A DNA stretch of 64,000 nt from Actinotalea sp. Marseille-Q4924 (lineage in GTDB: Bacteria; Actinomycetota; Actinomycetes; Actinomycetales; Cellulomonadaceae): positions 62,001-126,000 of the forward strand of contig NZ_CAKAKB010000001.1 of NCBI RefSeq assembly GCF_916618755.1. The letters run 5' to 3'. The position numbers were made by a program, and so were the translations under genes. This document shows, piece after piece, positions 52,603 through 63,415 of this stretch. Positions within the stretch are counted from its first letter, which is position 1. Each line of letters begins with the position of its first letter. The notes under the pieces are model-generated. The model was not told the DNA's origin. It did not search any database and worked only from the letters and a program-made list of their open reading frames with translations.

Positions 52603-53982
52603 TCAGGCCGGCGCCGCCGCCGCAGCCGCACGCGCTGCCGCGGGCAGCGCCTCCACGACCCGGCCGAGCGCGGTGTCGTCGTGGGCGGCGGAGAGGAACC
52701 ACGCCTCGTACACGCTGGGTGGCGCGTGGACGCCCTGGTCCAGCAGCGCGTGGAAGAGCGCCGGGTAGCGCCAGGTGTCCTGGGCCTGCGCTCGCGCGTA
52801 GTCCGTGACGGGGCCGTCGGCGGGGTCGACGAACGCCGGGCTGAACAGCGTCCCCGCCCACTGGATCGAGTGCGCCACCCCCTCGGCGGTCAGCGCCGCG
52901 GCCAGCGCGTCCGCGACGACGTGCGCGGCGTGCGTGATCTGCGCGTACACGGCGTCGTCGGCGGCCTGGAGCGTGGCGAGGCCCGCGGCGGTCGCGACCG
53001 GGTTCCCGCTCAGCGTGCCCGCCTGGTAGACGGGCCCGAGCGGCGCGAGGTGCTCCATGACGTCCTGGCGGCCCCCGACCGCCGCGACGGGCAGCCCGCC
53101 GCCGACGACCTTGCCGAACAGCAGCAGGTCCGGGTCCCAGCCCTCGACCGCGCTCTCCAGGCCCCACCACCCCGACGACGACGCCCGGAAGCCCGTGAGC
53201 ACCTCGTCCAGCACGAGCATCGCGCCGTGCTCGCGGGTGACCCGCCGCAGCGCCGCGTTGAACCCCGGCAGCGGCGGCACGACGCCCATGTTCGCCGGCG
53301 CCGCCTCGGTGACGACGGCGGCGATCCGGTCGCCGTGGGAGGCGAACGCGGACTCGACCGCGGCGACGTCGTTGTAGGGCAGGACCAGCGTCTCCGCGGC
53401 GGTGGCCTCGGTCACGCCCGCGGACCCCGGGAGCGCGAGCGTCGCGACGCCCGATCCGGCCTGCGCGAGCAGCGCGTCGAGGTGGCCGTGGTAGCAGCCC
53501 GCGAACTTGACGACGAGCGGGCGTCCCGTGACCCCGCGCGCGAGGCGGAGCGCCGTCATCGCGGCCTCGGTGCCCGTCGAGACGAAGCGCAGGCGCTCCA
53601 CCGCGGGCACGCGACGCTGGATCTCCAGCGCCAGCTGCGTCTCCCGCTCGGTCGGGGCACCGAAGCTCAGCCCCTGCGACGCGGCCTGCTGCACGGCCCA
53701 GACGACGGCGGGGTGGGCGTGCCCGAGGACCATCGGCCCCCAGGAGCCGACGAGGTCGACGTACTCGTTGCCGTCGACGTCGTAGGTGTACGCTCCGCGC
53801 GCCGAGGCCATGAACCGGGGCGTGCCGCCGACCGAGCGGAAGGCGCGGACCGGCGAGCTGACGCCGCCCGGCATGACCGACTGCGCGGCGAGGAACGCCT
53901 CGGCGGACCGGGCGGTGCTCCCGCGGCCGGTGGACCGCAGCGTGATCGGCGTGCCCTGCCCGTCCTGCGTGCTCGTCCCCAT
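52603..53982 (-). CDS. hemL: Glutamate-1-semialdehyde 2,1-aminomutase
   Basis: 459 residues, class III PLP enzyme that makes 5-aminolevulinate from glutamate-1-semialdehyde. The PLP Lys is Lys 291 in [12 protein letters not shown]; also present are [15 protein letters not shown] and [14 protein letters not shown] 53982 overlaps the hemB stop by one base (TGATG). Last gene of the heme run; ends in an Ala-rich tail. Confidence 0.96.
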   Translation of the reverse strand: MGTSTQDGQGTPITLRSTGRGSTARSAEAFLAAQSVMPGGVSSPVRAFRSVGGTPRFMASARGAYTYDVDGNEYVDLVGSWGPMVLGHAHPAVVWAVQQAASQGLSFGAPTERETQLALEIQRRVPAVERLRFVSTGTEAAMTALRLARGVTGRPLVVKFAGCYHGHLDALLAQAGSGVATLALPGSAGVTEATAAETLVLPYNDVAAVESAFASHGDRIAAVVTEAAPANMGVVPPLPGFNAALRRVTREHGAMLVLDEVLTGFRASSSGWWGLESAVEGWDPDLLLFGKVVGGGLPVAAVGGRQDVMEHLAPLGPVYQAGTLSGNPVATAAGLATLQAADDAVYAQITHAAHVVADALAAALTAEGVAHSIQWAGTLFSPAFVDPADGPVTDYARAQAQDTWRYPALFHALLDQGVHAPPSVYEAWFLSAAHDDTALGRVVEALPAAARAAAAAAPA

Positions 53983-54980
53983 CAGATCTCCTCCCGCAGC
54001 CAGCCGGCGAGCTCGAGGGCCCAGTAGGTCAGGATCGCGTCGGCCCCGGCCCGGCGGATCGCCAGCACCGACTCGGCGACGGTCCGTCGCCGGTCCAGCC
54101 ATCCCTGCGCGGCGGCGGCCTCGATCATCGCGTACTCGCCCGACACCTGGTACGCCCACACCGGCACCTCGCTCGTCGCCGCGACGTCGGCGAGCACGTC
54201 GAGGTAGGAGCCGGCGGGCTTCACCATGACGACGTCGGCGCCCTCCTCGACGTCGAGCACCGCCTCGCGCAGGCCCTCGCGACGGTTGGCCGGGTCGAGC
54301 TGGTAGGCGCGCCGGTCGCCGGTGAGCTGGGAGTCGACGGCCTCGCGGAAGGGTCCGTAGAAGGCCGAGGCGTACTTCGCCGCGTACGCGAGCAGCGCGA
54401 CGTGGTCGTGACCGGCGGCGTCGAGCGCGTCACGCACGGCCGCCGTCTGCCCGTCCATCATCCCGCTGAGGCCGAGCAGGTGGGCGCCCGCCTCGGCCTG
54501 CGCGACGGCCATGGCGCGGTAGTGCTCGAGCGTCGCGTCGTTGTCCACCTCGCCCGTCCGTCCGGGCCGGTCGTCGAGGACGCCGCAGTGGCCGTGGTCG
54601 GTGAACTCGTCCAGGCACAGGTCGCCCATGACGACGAGCGCGTCACCCGCCTCGGCGACCGCGTCCGCGAGGGCGACGTTGAGGATCCCCTCGGGCCGGC
54701 ACGCCGTCGAGCCGGTCGCGTCCCGCTCGGCGGGGACGCCGAAGAGCATGACGCCCCCGATCCCCGCGGCGGCCGCGTCGGACACCGCCCGGCGCAGGCT
54801 GTCGCGGCTGTGCTGGACCTGGCCCGGCATGGACCCGATCGGCACCGGCTCGGCCGCGCCCTCCTTGACGAACAGCGGCAGCACGAGCTGCGCGGGCACG
54901 AGGTGCGTCTCGGCGACGAGCCGGCGCAGCGCGGGCGTTCGCCGCAGCCGACGCGGCCGGACGGCGGGGAAGCGGCTCAC
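53982..54980 (-). CDS. hemB: Porphobilinogen synthase
   Basis: 332 residues. Joins two 5-aminolevulinates. Schiff-base lysines Lys 202 (YAAKYAS) and Lys 254 (MVKPAG). The metal site reads [13 protein letters not shown]: one of the three Zn-binding Cys of the animal/E. coli type is Asp, a form common in actinobacteria that may use a mixed metal site. Start GTG 54980 with GGAG upstream overlaps hemD (GTGA). Confidence 0.96.
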   Translation of the reverse strand: MSRFPAVRPRRLRRTPALRRLVAETHLVPAQLVLPLFVKEGAAEPVPIGSMPGQVQHSRDSLRRAVSDAAAAGIGGVMLFGVPAERDATGSTACRPEGILNVALADAVAEAGDALVVMGDLCLDEFTDHGHCGVLDDRPGRTGEVDNDATLEHYRAMAVAQAEAGAHLLGLSGMMDGQTAAVRDALDAAGHDHVALLAYAAKYASAFYGPFREAVDSQLTGDRRAYQLDPANRREGLREAVLDVEEGADVVMVKPAGSYLDVLADVAATSEVPVWAYQVSGEYAMIEAAAAQGWLDRRRTVAESVLAIRRAGADAILTYWALELAGWLREEI

Positions 54981-55810
54981 AGGGGGCTCCGGTCCAGGGA
55001 AGGGGCGGGACGGTCGGCGTGGGCGGCGAGCGCGTCGACGAGCTCCTCCGCCGACGCGGCACGGGGCACGACGTCGACGCGCAGGCCGAGGGCGCGGGCG
55101 GCCGCCGTCGTCCGCGACCCGATGCAGCAGACCACCACCGACGACGGCGGCGGGCCCAGCAGGTCGACGAGGTTGCGGGCGGTGCTCGCGGAGCTGAGGA
55201 GGACGGCGTCGACCGCGCCCGACCGCCACGCCGTCCGGACGTCGTCGTCGGGGGGCGGTCCGGGCGCCGTGCGGTACGCGACGACGTCGTCGACCGCCCA
55301 CCCGGCCGCCCGCAGCCCCTCGACGACGGTCGGCTCGGCCAGGTCGGACCGCGGCACGAGGACGTGCCGTGCGCCGTCGTCGGGCAGGGCGGTCATCGCC
55401 GCGACGAGGCCGGCGGCGGAGCGCTCGCCGGTCGGCAGGAGGTCCGGCACGACGCCGTGGTCGGCGAGCACCCGCGCCGTCCCCGGGCCGACCGCGGCGA
55501 CGCGCGTGTCGCCGAGGCCGTCGGCGAGGCGCGCCTGCGGCCCGTGCAGCGCGCGGACGCGCTCCGCCAGCGCGGTGACGGTCGTCCCCGACGTGACGGT
55601 CGTCCAGTCGTAGCCGCCGCCGGCCAGGCGCTCGACGGCCGAATCCAGCGCCCCGACGTCCTCCGGCGGGGCGAACACGATGAGGGGCACGACGACGGCC
55701 TCCGCGCCCTCCGCGGCCAGCAGCGCGCCGACGCGGTCGCCCCAGTCGCCGCCGTGCGGGACGAGCACGCGCCACCCCGGCAGGCGACCGGCAGCCGCGG
55801 CTGGGGTCAC
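54977..55810 (-). CDS. hemD: Uroporphyrinogen-III synthase
   Basis: 277 residues, weakly conserved as usual for the family. Two Rossmann-like lobes; recognisable [26 protein letters not shown], and SSASTARNL plus [13 protein letters not shown] in the second lobe. Closes hydroxymethylbilane with ring D inversion. GTG 55810 overlaps the hemC stop. As in many actinobacteria hemD is a separate gene, not fused to a methyltransferase. Confidence 0.9.
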   Translation of the reverse strand: MTPAAAAGRLPGWRVLVPHGGDWGDRVGALLAAEGAEAVVVPLIVFAPPEDVGALDSAVERLAGGGYDWTTVTSGTTVTALAERVRALHGPQARLADGLGDTRVAAVGPGTARVLADHGVVPDLLPTGERSAAGLVAAMTALPDDGARHVLVPRSDLAEPTVVEGLRAAGWAVDDVVAYRTAPGPPPDDDVRTAWRSGAVDAVLLSSASTARNLVDLLGPPPSSVVVCCIGSRTTAAARALGLRVDVVPRAASAEELVDALAAHADRPAPSLDRSPL

Positions 55811-56916
55811 CGGCGGCCGTCCGGCCCGAGCGGGGCGAGGTCCGCGGCGCCGTCGGCGAGCATCTGCTCCGCGACGGAGCGGCCGAGGCGACGGGCCGCT
55901 GCGACGAGCTCGTCGGCGGTGGGCGGCGGGGTGTCGTCGTGCGGGGGCCGGAAGACGGTCACCGGGTGCGCCGGGATCCCCAGGGCGGGGGTGTCGGGCA
56001 GCCGGACGGAGGCCGACGCCCGCAGCGTCCCGGTTCCGTCGACGCTCGTGACCACGGCGTCCAGGGTCAGGTGACCGTCCGGGTCGACGTGCCCGAGCGC
56101 GCCGATCGGTGCGGCGCAGCCGGCCTCCAGCGCGCTGAGCAGCTCACGCTCGGCGGTGACCGCGACGCGGGTCGGCAGGTGGTCGAGGGCGGCGAGTGCG
56201 GCGGCGAGCTCGGGGTCGGCGCCGGGACCGTCACCGAGGACCTCGGCGCGGCACTCGACGGCCAGGGCACCCTGGCCCGGCGCCGGCGCCATGACCTCGC
56301 CCTCGAAGAGCTCGGTGGCCGCGTCGAGGCGCCCCAGCCGGGCGAGCCCCGCGGCGGCGAGGACGACGGCGTCGAGGTCGCCGGGGGCGTCGGCACGCTC
56401 GCCCAGCCCCGGCACGCGGCCGAGCCGCGTGTCGACGTTGCCGCGGATGTCCACGACGTCCAGGTCCGGTCGGGCGGCCCGGAGCTGCGCGGCGCGCCGC
56501 GGCGAGCCCGTGCCGACGCGCGCACCGCGCGGCAGCGTCTCGAGGGTCAGGCCGTCGCGGGCGCAGAGCGCGTCGCGGTGGTTCGCGCGGATCGGGACGG
56601 CGGCGACGACGAGGCCCTCCGCGGGCGCCGTCGGCAGGTCCTTGAGCGAGTGGACGGCCACGTCGCAGGTGCCCGCCAGCAGGGCGTCGCGCAGCGCGGC
56701 GACGAAGACGCCCGTGCCGCCGAGGGTCGCGAGCGAGGCGCGGGTGACGTCGCCCTCGGTCCGGACGCGGGTGAGCTCGACCGGCCTGACCCCGAGCACG
56801 CCGGTCCCCACGAGCGCGTCCGCGACGTGCCCGGTCTGCGTGAGCGCCAGGGCGCTCCCGCGCGTGCCGATCCGCACGGTGCCGCCCGCGCGGGACGGGT
56901 CCGGCGTGCTGGTCAT
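55807..56916 (-). CDS. hemC: Porphobilinogen deaminase
   Basis: 369 residues. Builds hydroxymethylbilane. Characteristic [31 protein letters not shown] and the dipyrromethane cofactor Cys 267 in [11 protein letters not shown]. Start ATG 56916, 32 bases after hemH; GGGAGAG upstream. Confidence 0.96.
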   Translation of the reverse strand: MTSTPDPSRAGGTVRIGTRGSALALTQTGHVADALVGTGVLGVRPVELTRVRTEGDVTRASLATLGGTGVFVAALRDALLAGTCDVAVHSLKDLPTAPAEGLVVAAVPIRANHRDALCARDGLTLETLPRGARVGTGSPRRAAQLRAARPDLDVVDIRGNVDTRLGRVPGLGERADAPGDLDAVVLAAAGLARLGRLDAATELFEGEVMAPAPGQGALAVECRAEVLGDGPGADPELAAALAALDHLPTRVAVTAERELLSALEAGCAAPIGALGHVDPDGHLTLDAVVTSVDGTGTLRASASVRLPDTPALGIPAHPVTVFRPPHDDTPPPTADELVAAARRLGRSVAEQMLADGAADLAPLGPDGRR

Positions 56917-56948
56917 CGCGTCAGCTCTCCCGTCGTCGTCGGTGCTCC

Positions 56949-58211
56949 TCAGGGAGCCAATCCTGCGACGGCGGGCTTGACCGCGCGCGGGTTGGCGCAG
57001 CAGCCCGGGCGGCAGACGTCGTACCAGGGACCGAGCGGCGTCAGCGCCGGCCGCGAGCACGGCGTGCCGCCCTCAGGGTTCGACGGGGACGCGAGCCGCT
57101 CCTGCACGAGGTCGACGAGCCCGCGCACGAACTCCGGGTGCACCCCGGGCGTCGGGACGCGCTCGGCGTGCATGCCGTGCTGCCGGGCGGTCTCCATGGC
57201 CTCCTCGTCCAGGTCCCACATGACCTCCATGTGGTCGGACACGAAGCCGATGGGGACGATGACGACAGCCTTCGTGCCCTGCCCCGCGAGCGCCTCGATG
57301 GCGTCGTTGATGTCGGGCTCGAGCCAGGGCGTCGTCGGCGCCCCGGAGCGGGACTGGTAGACGAGGCTCCACGGCACGGCGGCGAACTGGGCCGCCGCGC
57401 CGCCCGTGCCCACGTCGCTCATCGCGCCGGCGCTCGCCATGATCACGTCGGCGACGGCGCGGTGCTGGGCCCCGTAGGCGCCCTCCTCGCCCAGCTCGGC
57501 GTCCGGCGGGCCGGAGGTGACCGCGGTCGACGTCGGGATGGAGTGCGTGACGAAGAGGACGTGCGCGTCGCGCGTGATGTCCCCGTCGGGCCCGAGCTGC
57601 TCGTGCGTGCGCTGCAGCGCCTCGCGGACGCCCTCGACGAAGGGCGTGACGAAGCCCGGGTGGTCGAAGTAGTTGCGCACCTTGTCGATCTGCAGCTCGC
57701 CGGCCAGGCCGGTCTCCTCGAGCGCGCCGGCGAGGTCCTCGCGGTACTGGCGGCAGCCGGAGTACGAGGAGTACGCGGACGTGACGACGGCCAGGATCCT
57801 CCGGTGGCCCGCGGCGTGCGCGTCCCGGAGGGCGTCGGCGAGGTACGGGTCCCAGTTGCGGTTGCCCCACAGCACCGGCAGGTCGACGCCACGCGAGCGC
57901 AGCTCGTCCTGCAGGGCGGCCTGGAGCGCGCGGTTCTGGTCGTTGATCGGGCTCACGCCGCCGAAGTGGCGGTAGTGGTGCGCGACCTCCTCGAGGCGCT
58001 CGTCCGGGATGCCCCGGCCGCGGGTGACGTTGCGCAGGAACGGCAGGACGTCGTCCTGGCCCTCCGGCCCGCCGAAGGAGACGAGCAGGACCGCGTCGTA
58101 GGCCACCGGCGACTGCGGGTCACGCTCGGGCAGGGTCTCCGGGTGCGCGCCGGGCACGGCGCCGGTGCCGGCGGCCGGACCCGGCCCGGCGGTCTCGTTC
58201 GTCGTCGTCAC
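56949..58211 (-). CDS. hemH: Coproporphyrin/proto ferrochelatase, [2Fe-2S] type
   Basis: 420 residues, also called cpfC. Inserts iron. SFGGPEGQDDVLPFL at the start, His in VTHSIPTSTA, and Glu in MEVMWDLDEEA. Cys residues at SGCRQY and in the C-terminal CSRPALTP ... VCRPGCCANP match the [2Fe-2S] ligands of actinobacterial ferrochelatases. The preceding gene is hemQ, so the substrate is probably coproporphyrin III. GTG 58211 overlaps hemQ (GTGA). Confidence 0.95.
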   Translation of the reverse strand: MTTTNETAGPGPAAGTGAVPGAHPETLPERDPQSPVAYDAVLLVSFGGPEGQDDVLPFLRNVTRGRGIPDERLEEVAHHYRHFGGVSPINDQNRALQAALQDELRSRGVDLPVLWGNRNWDPYLADALRDAHAAGHRRILAVVTSAYSSYSGCRQYREDLAGALEETGLAGELQIDKVRNYFDHPGFVTPFVEGVREALQRTHEQLGPDGDITRDAHVLFVTHSIPTSTAVTSGPPDAELGEEGAYGAQHRAVADVIMASAGAMSDVGTGGAAAQFAAVPWSLVYQSRSGAPTTPWLEPDINDAIEALAGQGTKAVVIVPIGFVSDHMEVMWDLDEEAMETARQHGMHAERVPTPGVHPEFVRGLVDLVQERLASPSNPEGGTPCSRPALTPLGPWYDVCRPGCCANPRAVKPAVAGLAP

Positions 58212-58927
58212 AGCAGGACCTCCGCAACCTCGTCGGCCTCGATGCGCCGGCCCGTGAAGAACGGGATCTCCTCACGCACGTGGCGGCGGGCCTCGGTGTC
58301 CCGCAGCCGGCGCATGAGGTCGACCAGCTCCACGAGCTCGTCCGCCTCGAGGGCCAGGATCCACTCGTAGTCGCCCAGGGAGAAGGAGGCGACGGTGTTC
58401 GACAGCACCTCGGGGAACTCCCGGCCCTTGCGACCGTGCTCCCCGAGCATCGCGCGTCGCTCGTCGGCGGGCAGCAGGTACCACTCGTACGAGCGCACGA
58501 ACGGGTAGACGGTCAGCCACGGCAGGGGAGCCTTGTCGCGCATGTAGGCGGGCTCGTGGTCGCGGCTGAACTCGGCGGGCCGGTGGACGCCCATCGCGGC
58601 CCAGGCGGGCACCAGCGGGCTGAGCTCGGCGGTGCGGCGCAGTCGCCGCTGCTCGGCCTGGAGTGCCTCCGCGCTGTCGCCGTGGATCCAGACCATGACG
58701 TCGGCGTCGGCCCGGAGGCCGGAGACGTCGTAGAAGCCCCGGACGACGACGCCCTCGCCCGGCTCCGCCACGGCGGTCGCCAGCGAGGGTCCCGGCCCGG
58801 GTGTCGCGGGCGTCGCGGGCCGGCGCAGGACCGTCCAGAGGGTCCAGGGGCCGGAGGCCGTCGGCGGGCCGGCGTGCTGGTCGGCGGCAGGGTCGGGCGC
58901 GGTCCCGTGGGGCTCACCGGTGGTCAT
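58208..58927 (-). CDS. hemQ: Coproheme decarboxylase HemQ/ChdC
   Basis: 239 residues, chlorite dismutase-like fold. Converts coproheme to heme b. WTLWTVLRR, YPFVRSYEWYLLP with the catalytic Tyr region, and EVLSNTVASFSLGDYEW are visible. Actinobacterial heme synthesis ends with this step. ATG 58927 is preceded by CAGACT eight bases upstream and no ribosome binding site, hinting at its own leaderless promoter. Confidence 0.94.
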   Translation of the reverse strand: MTTGEPHGTAPDPAADQHAGPPTASGPWTLWTVLRRPATPATPGPGPSLATAVAEPGEGVVVRGFYDVSGLRADADVMVWIHGDSAEALQAEQRRLRRTAELSPLVPAWAAMGVHRPAEFSRDHEPAYMRDKAPLPWLTVYPFVRSYEWYLLPADERRAMLGEHGRKGREFPEVLSNTVASFSLGDYEWILALEADELVELVDLMRRLRDTEARRHVREEIPFFTGRRIEADEVAEVLL

Positions 58928-59198
58928 GAGGGCCAAGTCTGCGCCGTGCGGTGCCGATGCGGAAATCCGCTGCTGAGAAATCGCTGGCCGGCGGGCGTGC
59001 GATTCCGATGTGACATGTCGTCATGTCGTGGCGCGCATTCCTGTGGCGCGGATCACTCCCTTTCCGAGAATGTTCTGACAGCTCGTCACGACCGGGCCTC
59101 GGGAATCCCTGTCGACGCCCCGTGACGTCCGCCGCCGCCTGCGCGGAGAGATCACCGCGTCGGGCGCGGGGAGCTCTCCACGATCTGCGGCCGTGCCG
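58928..59198 (-). promoter_or_regulatory. Spacer in the heme cluster with hemQ promoter signals
   Basis: 270 bases without a gene, slightly less GC-rich than the surroundings. It holds CAGACT (58941-58936) for hemQ, GCGGA-AA-TCCGC (58959-58970), a tandem CATGTCGT pair (59014-59029) including the palindrome GACATGTC, and AGAA-TG-TTCT. This divides the heme genes into two units. Confidence 0.4.
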
Positions 59199-60719
59199 TC
59201 AGAGACGGGCGGCGAGGGCGCGGGCGTCGGCGACGACGGCGACCAGACCCGTCCCCGCGAGCCACGCGCCGCAGGCGGCGAGCCCCGGACGCTCGTCGAG
59301 CGCCCGGCGCACGGCCGCCACCCGGTCGCGGTGACCGGGCCGCACCTGCGGCAGCCCGGCCGGCCACGGGGTCCGCGTCCAGCCCACGAGCTGGTCCGCC
59401 CCGAGCCGCACGCCGAGCAGCGCCGACGCGTCGGTGAGCGCCGTCGCGAGGGGGGCGTCCTCGTCGAGCGACCCCGAACGCCGGGCGCCCCCGTAGGACA
59501 GCCGGACGACGTGCCGCCCCGCACCGGCGGCCTCCGCGAGCCACGCCCACTTGGCGGTCGCGTGCGTGAGCGCCTTCGCGCGGACGCCGGTCGCGTCCGG
59601 TGCGACGAGCACGCCCGTGCCGCGCGGTGCGGCGTCGAGGGCGGGAGCGTCGAGCACCAGCGTGACGAGCTCGACCCCCGTGTCCGCAGCGACACCCGGT
59701 CCGGCCACGTCGGCCGCCTCGGGCACCAGGTCGCCGAGGAGCCGCAGTGCCACGGGCCCCGGGACGGCCAGCACGACCTGGGGCGCGAGGAGGTCGGGGC
59801 CGTCCGCGGCGGTGATAGAAGCCTCAACGCCAGGAGTCGGATCCGGTCCCGCGGCCCGGTCGGTGGCCTCGCGGACAGAGAGCCGCCATTCTGCGTCGTC
59901 CCAGGTCAGGGCCGTGACCTCGACCCCCGTCCGGAGCTCGACGCCGCGTCCGACGACGTCAGCGACGAGGGCCTCGACGAGGCGGTGCATCCCGCCGCGC
60001 AGGCCCGCGACGGCCGAGCCGGCCGGTGCCGCGGCGCGCATCGCCGTCACCGCCGCGCCGAGGGACCCGTGCCGGGCCAGGCGCTCCCGCAGCCCGGGCA
60101 GGACGACGTCGAGGTCGGCGTCGTCGGGGTGGGTGGCGTGCACGCCCGCGACGACCGGCGTGACGAGCCGGTCCAGCACCCGCCGACCCTGACGCGCCCG
60201 CACCAGGCGCCCGAGGCTCGTCGTCGGCCCGTCGACGGCCGCGTCGCCGTCGGTCGCCGAGGGACCGAGGCCGGCGCCCGCCGGCAGCAGGCGGTCCAGC
60301 GACGCCCGCAGCGCACCGACGACACCCACGACCGCCCGGACGTCCGCGGCCCACGGCGACCCCGGGATGCCGAGCATGCCGACGCGCGGCAGGGGAACCG
60401 CCCGGTCGGGCAGCTGCAGCCACGCCCCGGCGGACGACGGCGCGACGACGTCGCCGGCGAGGCCCACCTCGGCGAGGAGGTCGGGCACGACGCTCGACCG
60501 CGTCGCGAACGACTCCGCTCCCACGTCCACGGTCAGGCCCGCGACCTGGGCGGACGCCACGCACCCCCCGGGCTGCGGCGACCGCTCGAGCAGGACGACG
60601 CGCCGTCCCCGGGCAGCGAGGTCCCGCGCGACGACGAGCCCGGCCACGCCCGCACCGACGACGACGACGTCCGGCGCACCGTCCTGCGCGGGCGTCTCCG
60701 GCGAGCCGTCCGCGGTCAC
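59199..60719 (-). CDS. hemY: Coproporphyrinogen III oxidase HemY (protoporphyrinogen oxidase family)
   Basis: 506 residues, flavoprotein. FAD motif [42 protein letters not shown], and the C-terminal [16 protein letters not shown]. In HemQ-containing bacteria this enzyme oxidises coproporphyrinogen III (CgoX). GTG 60719 overlaps the hemE stop (GTGA). Confidence 0.94.
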   Translation of the reverse strand: MTADGSPETPAQDGAPDVVVVGAGVAGLVVARDLAARGRRVVLLERSPQPGGCVASAQVAGLTVDVGAESFATRSSVVPDLLAEVGLAGDVVAPSSAGAWLQLPDRAVPLPRVGMLGIPGSPWAADVRAVVGVVGALRASLDRLLPAGAGLGPSATDGDAAVDGPTTSLGRLVRARQGRRVLDRLVTPVVAGVHATHPDDADLDVVLPGLRERLARHGSLGAAVTAMRAAAPAGSAVAGLRGGMHRLVEALVADVVGRGVELRTGVEVTALTWDDAEWRLSVREATDRAAGPDPTPGVEASITAADGPDLLAPQVVLAVPGPVALRLLGDLVPEAADVAGPGVAADTGVELVTLVLDAPALDAAPRGTGVLVAPDATGVRAKALTHATAKWAWLAEAAGAGRHVVRLSYGGARRSGSLDEDAPLATALTDASALLGVRLGADQLVGWTRTPWPAGLPQVRPGHRDRVAAVRRALDERPGLAACGAWLAGTGLVAVVADARALAARL

Positions 60720-61768
60720 GCGGCGACGTCCTCCCCGTGCGCCACCCGCACGATCCGCGTCAGCACGTCGGGGTCGGTGCCCGGCGGGACGCCGTGGCCC
60801 AGGTTGAGCACGTGCGCCGGGGCCTCGCCGCCGCGGCGGACGACGTCGCGCACGTGGGCCTCCAGCACCGGCCACGGCGCGCCGAGGTAGGCCGGGTCGA
60901 TGTTGCCCTGCAGCGGCGTCCGGCCGCCGAGGCGACGGTTCGCCCCGTCCAGCGGGACCCGGTGGTCGACGCCGACGACGTCGGCCCCCACGTCGCGCAT
61001 CGCCGTGAGCAGCTCCCCGGTGCCCGTCCCGAAGTGCACGACCGGGACGTCGAGGTCGGCCACGTGCGACAGGGCGCGCCGCGACGCCGGGGCGACCCGG
61101 GCCTCGTAGTCGGCGAGCGACAGCGCCCCCGCCCACGAGTCGAAGAGCTGGACCGCGCTCGTGCCCGCGAGCACCTGGGCGCGCAGGAACGCACCGGTCA
61201 CGTCGGCGCACCAGTCCATGAGCGCCTGCCATGTGGCCGGCTCGGCGTGCATGAGCGTGCGGGCTCGGAGCTGGTCCTTGGACGGCCCGCCCTCGACCAG
61301 GTAGGTCGCCAGGGTGAACGGCGCCCCGGCGAACCCGAGCAGGGGGGTGGCCCCCAGCTGGGCGACCGTCAGCGCGACGCCCTCCGTGACCGGCGCGAGC
61401 GCCGCCGGGTCCAGCGGGGGGAGGCGGGCGACGTCGTCGGCGGTCCGCACCGGGTGCTCGAACACCGGTCCGGTGCCGGGGACGATGTCGACGCCGACCC
61501 CTGCCAGCAGCAGGGGGACGACGATGTCGCTGAAGAAGATCCCCGCGTCGACGCCGTGCCGGCGGACCGGCTGGAGCGTGATCTCGCTCGCCAGCCCGGG
61601 GTCCAGGCACGCGTCGAGCATGGCGACCCCGGCGCGCGTCGCGCGGTACTCCGGCAGCGACCGGCCGGCCTGCCGCATGAACCACACCGGGCGGGTGGCA
61701 GGGTCCTCGGGGCGCTGCCCGGAAAAGGCCCGGACGACGGCGGAATGCGACGTCCGACCGTCGACCAT
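60716..61768 (-). CDS. hemE: Uroporphyrinogen decarboxylase
   Basis: 350 residues, TIM barrel. [17 protein letters not shown] at the start, [26 protein letters not shown], and GNIDPAYL. Decarboxylates uroporphyrinogen III to coproporphyrinogen III. ATG 61768 with AGGAAG upstream. First gene of the minus-strand heme run; divergent from hemA. Confidence 0.97.
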   Translation of the reverse strand: MVDGRTSHSAVVRAFSGQRPEDPATRPVWFMRQAGRSLPEYRATRAGVAMLDACLDPGLASEITLQPVRRHGVDAGIFFSDIVVPLLLAGVGVDIVPGTGPVFEHPVRTADDVARLPPLDPAALAPVTEGVALTVAQLGATPLLGFAGAPFTLATYLVEGGPSKDQLRARTLMHAEPATWQALMDWCADVTGAFLRAQVLAGTSAVQLFDSWAGALSLADYEARVAPASRRALSHVADLDVPVVHFGTGTGELLTAMRDVGADVVGVDHRVPLDGANRRLGGRTPLQGNIDPAYLGAPWPVLEAHVRDVVRRGGEAPAHVLNLGHGVPPGTDPDVLTRIVRVAHGEDVAA

Positions 61769-61840
61769 GGGATGACTTCCTGGCAGATTCACCCTGCGAT
61801 TGTGCCAACCATTCGGGGGGCTGGTTGAATCGAGGGCGTT
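61769..61840. promoter_or_regulatory. Divergent hemE/hemA control region
   Basis: 72 bases with nested inverted repeats: GATTCA (61786-61791) with TGAATC (61826-61831), and CAACC (61806-61810) with GGTTG (61823-61827). TTGAAT at 61825-61830 may be a -10 box of hemA. A shared regulator, for example heme- or redox-responsive, is possible. Confidence 0.4.
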
Positions 61841-63415
61841 GTGGTCCTCCTGAGCCTCTCGGCGAGTCATCGCGACCTCGATCTCGACGTCCTGGAGCAG
61901 CTGAGCTCCGGCGCGCACTCCGTCGGGACCAGCGTCGTGGCGGACAGCCCCGCGATCACCGGTTGCGTCGTCCTGGCGACCTGCAACCGGTTCGAGCTGT
62001 ACCTCGACACGGACATCCCCCGCCCCGCCGACGACGGCGCCCCGGTCACCCTGCGCGCAGTCGAGCCCCTCACCGCCGGACGGCCCGGCGACCCGGCCGC
62101 CGAGCCGGCAGCCGACGGCACCGGGCCCTCCGCGGTCATCCCGGCCCCGCCGGCGGTCGGCGCGGCTCGACCCGCGCCGGAGGCGGAGTCGCTCGCCGAC
62201 CGCGCCCACCGGGCCGCGATCGCCGACGCCGCCCGGGACGTCATGACCGTCGTCGCCCGCACGTCCGGGCTGGACCCCGACGCGGTGGCCGAGTCGCTCC
62301 AGCTCGCCGTCGGCCCGGCGGTGAGCCGTCACCTCTTCGCGGTCGCCTCGGGTCTGGACTCCATGGTCGTCGGGGAACGCGAGGTGGCCGGGCAGGTGCG
62401 CCGCGCGCTGCAGACCGCGCGCGCCCTCGGCACGACGTCCTCCACGCTCGAGCGCCTGTTCCAGTCCGCCTCGCGCACGTCGAGGGCCGTCGGCTCGCGT
62501 ACCGGGCTGGGCGGGACGGGCCGGTCGGTGGTCGGCGTCGCGCTCGACCTCGTCGCGCAGGACGTGGACCTGCGTCGGTCGTCCGTGCTGCTCATCGGGA
62601 CCGGCTCCTACGCGGGCGCGAGCCTCACGGCCCTGCGCACCCGCGGGGTCCACGACGTCGCCGTGTACTCCCCGTCGGGGCGCGCCCACGGCTTCGCGAC
62701 CGACCGCGGCGCCCGGGCTGTCGAGGTCGGCGGCCTCCCCGCGGCCCTCGCGGAGGCGGACGTCGTCGTCTCCTGCTCGGGGGCGCTCGGCCCGGTCGTC
62801 GACGTCCCCCTCGTCAAGGCGGCGCGCGAGGCGCACGTGCGTGAGGGGACGAGCGGTGCCCAGCCGCGCGAGGGCGGTGCCCACGCGGCCGAGGCACCGG
62901 CCCGCCCGCGGGTCCTCGTCGACCTCGCGCTCGCCCACGACGTCGACCCCGCGGTCGCCACGGTGCCCGGCGTGCGGCTGGTCGACCTCGCCACGATCCA
63001 GGCGAACGCGCCCGCCGCCGTCTCCCGGGAGGTCGTGCGCGGGCGGCGGATCGTCGACGAGCACGCCGCCGAGTTCGAGGCGACGCTCGCCGAGCAGACG
63101 CTCGTGCCGGCGGTCGTCGCCCTGCGACGCCACGTCGAGCAGGCGATGGCGGCGGAGCTGCACCGCGTCCGTGCCGGGGACCCCGAGACGGCGGCCGCGG
63201 TCGAGCGCTCCCTGCGCCGGTTCGCGGCGTCGGTGCTGCACGTCCCGGCCGTGCGGGCGCGCGAGCACGCGCGACTCGGTCGCCACGAGGAGTACCGGGA
63301 CGGGCTCGAGGCGCTCTTCGGCCTCCAGGTGGCCGGGGGTGTCGGTCCGCGGGCGTCCGACGGCGCCGCGGACGTCGCCGAGTCCCCTGCCGGGGACGAG
63401 CCCGCCGCCTCCTAG
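61841..63415 (+). CDS. hemA: Glutamyl-tRNA reductase
   Basis: 524 residues, first committed enzyme of C5-pathway tetrapyrrole synthesis. Catalytic Cys 48 in [35 protein letters not shown] domain with [13 protein letters not shown]; dimerisation helix at the end. It is longer than usual: an Ala/Pro-rich insert of about 50 residues (60-110) and a second low-complexity insert (about 327-350). Start GTG 61841. Its last four bases overlap the next minus-strand gene tail to tail. Confidence 0.95.
   Translation: MVLLSLSASHRDLDLDVLEQLSSGAHSVGTSVVADSPAITGCVVLATCNRFELYLDTDIPRPADDGAPVTLRAVEPLTAGRPGDPAAEPAADGTGPSAVIPAPPAVGAARPAPEAESLADRAHRAAIADAARDVMTVVARTSGLDPDAVAESLQLAVGPAVSRHLFAVASGLDSMVVGEREVAGQVRRALQTARALGTTSSTLERLFQSASRTSRAVGSRTGLGGTGRSVVGVALDLVAQDVDLRRSSVLLIGTGSYAGASLTALRTRGVHDVAVYSPSGRAHGFATDRGARAVEVGGLPAALAEADVVVSCSGALGPVVDVPLVKAAREAHVREGTSGAQPREGGAHAAEAPARPRVLVDLALAHDVDPAVATVPGVRLVDLATIQANAPAAVSREVVRGRRIVDEHAAEFEATLAEQTLVPAVVALRRHVEQAMAAELHRVRAGDPETAAAVERSLRRFAASVLHVPAVRAREHARLGRHEEYRDGLEALFGLQVAGGVGPRASDGAADVAESPAGDEPAAS

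Noticed and set aside
58928-59198. Spacer considered as a heme- or cobalamin-type riboswitch or a tRNA gene
   Set aside because: No conserved riboswitch core and no cloverleaf could be recognised; the hemQ -10 box so close to its ATG leaves no room for a leader.
59021-59334. Open frames on both strands around the end of hemY
   Set aside because: Ser/Arg-rich composition without motifs; part is antisense to hemY.
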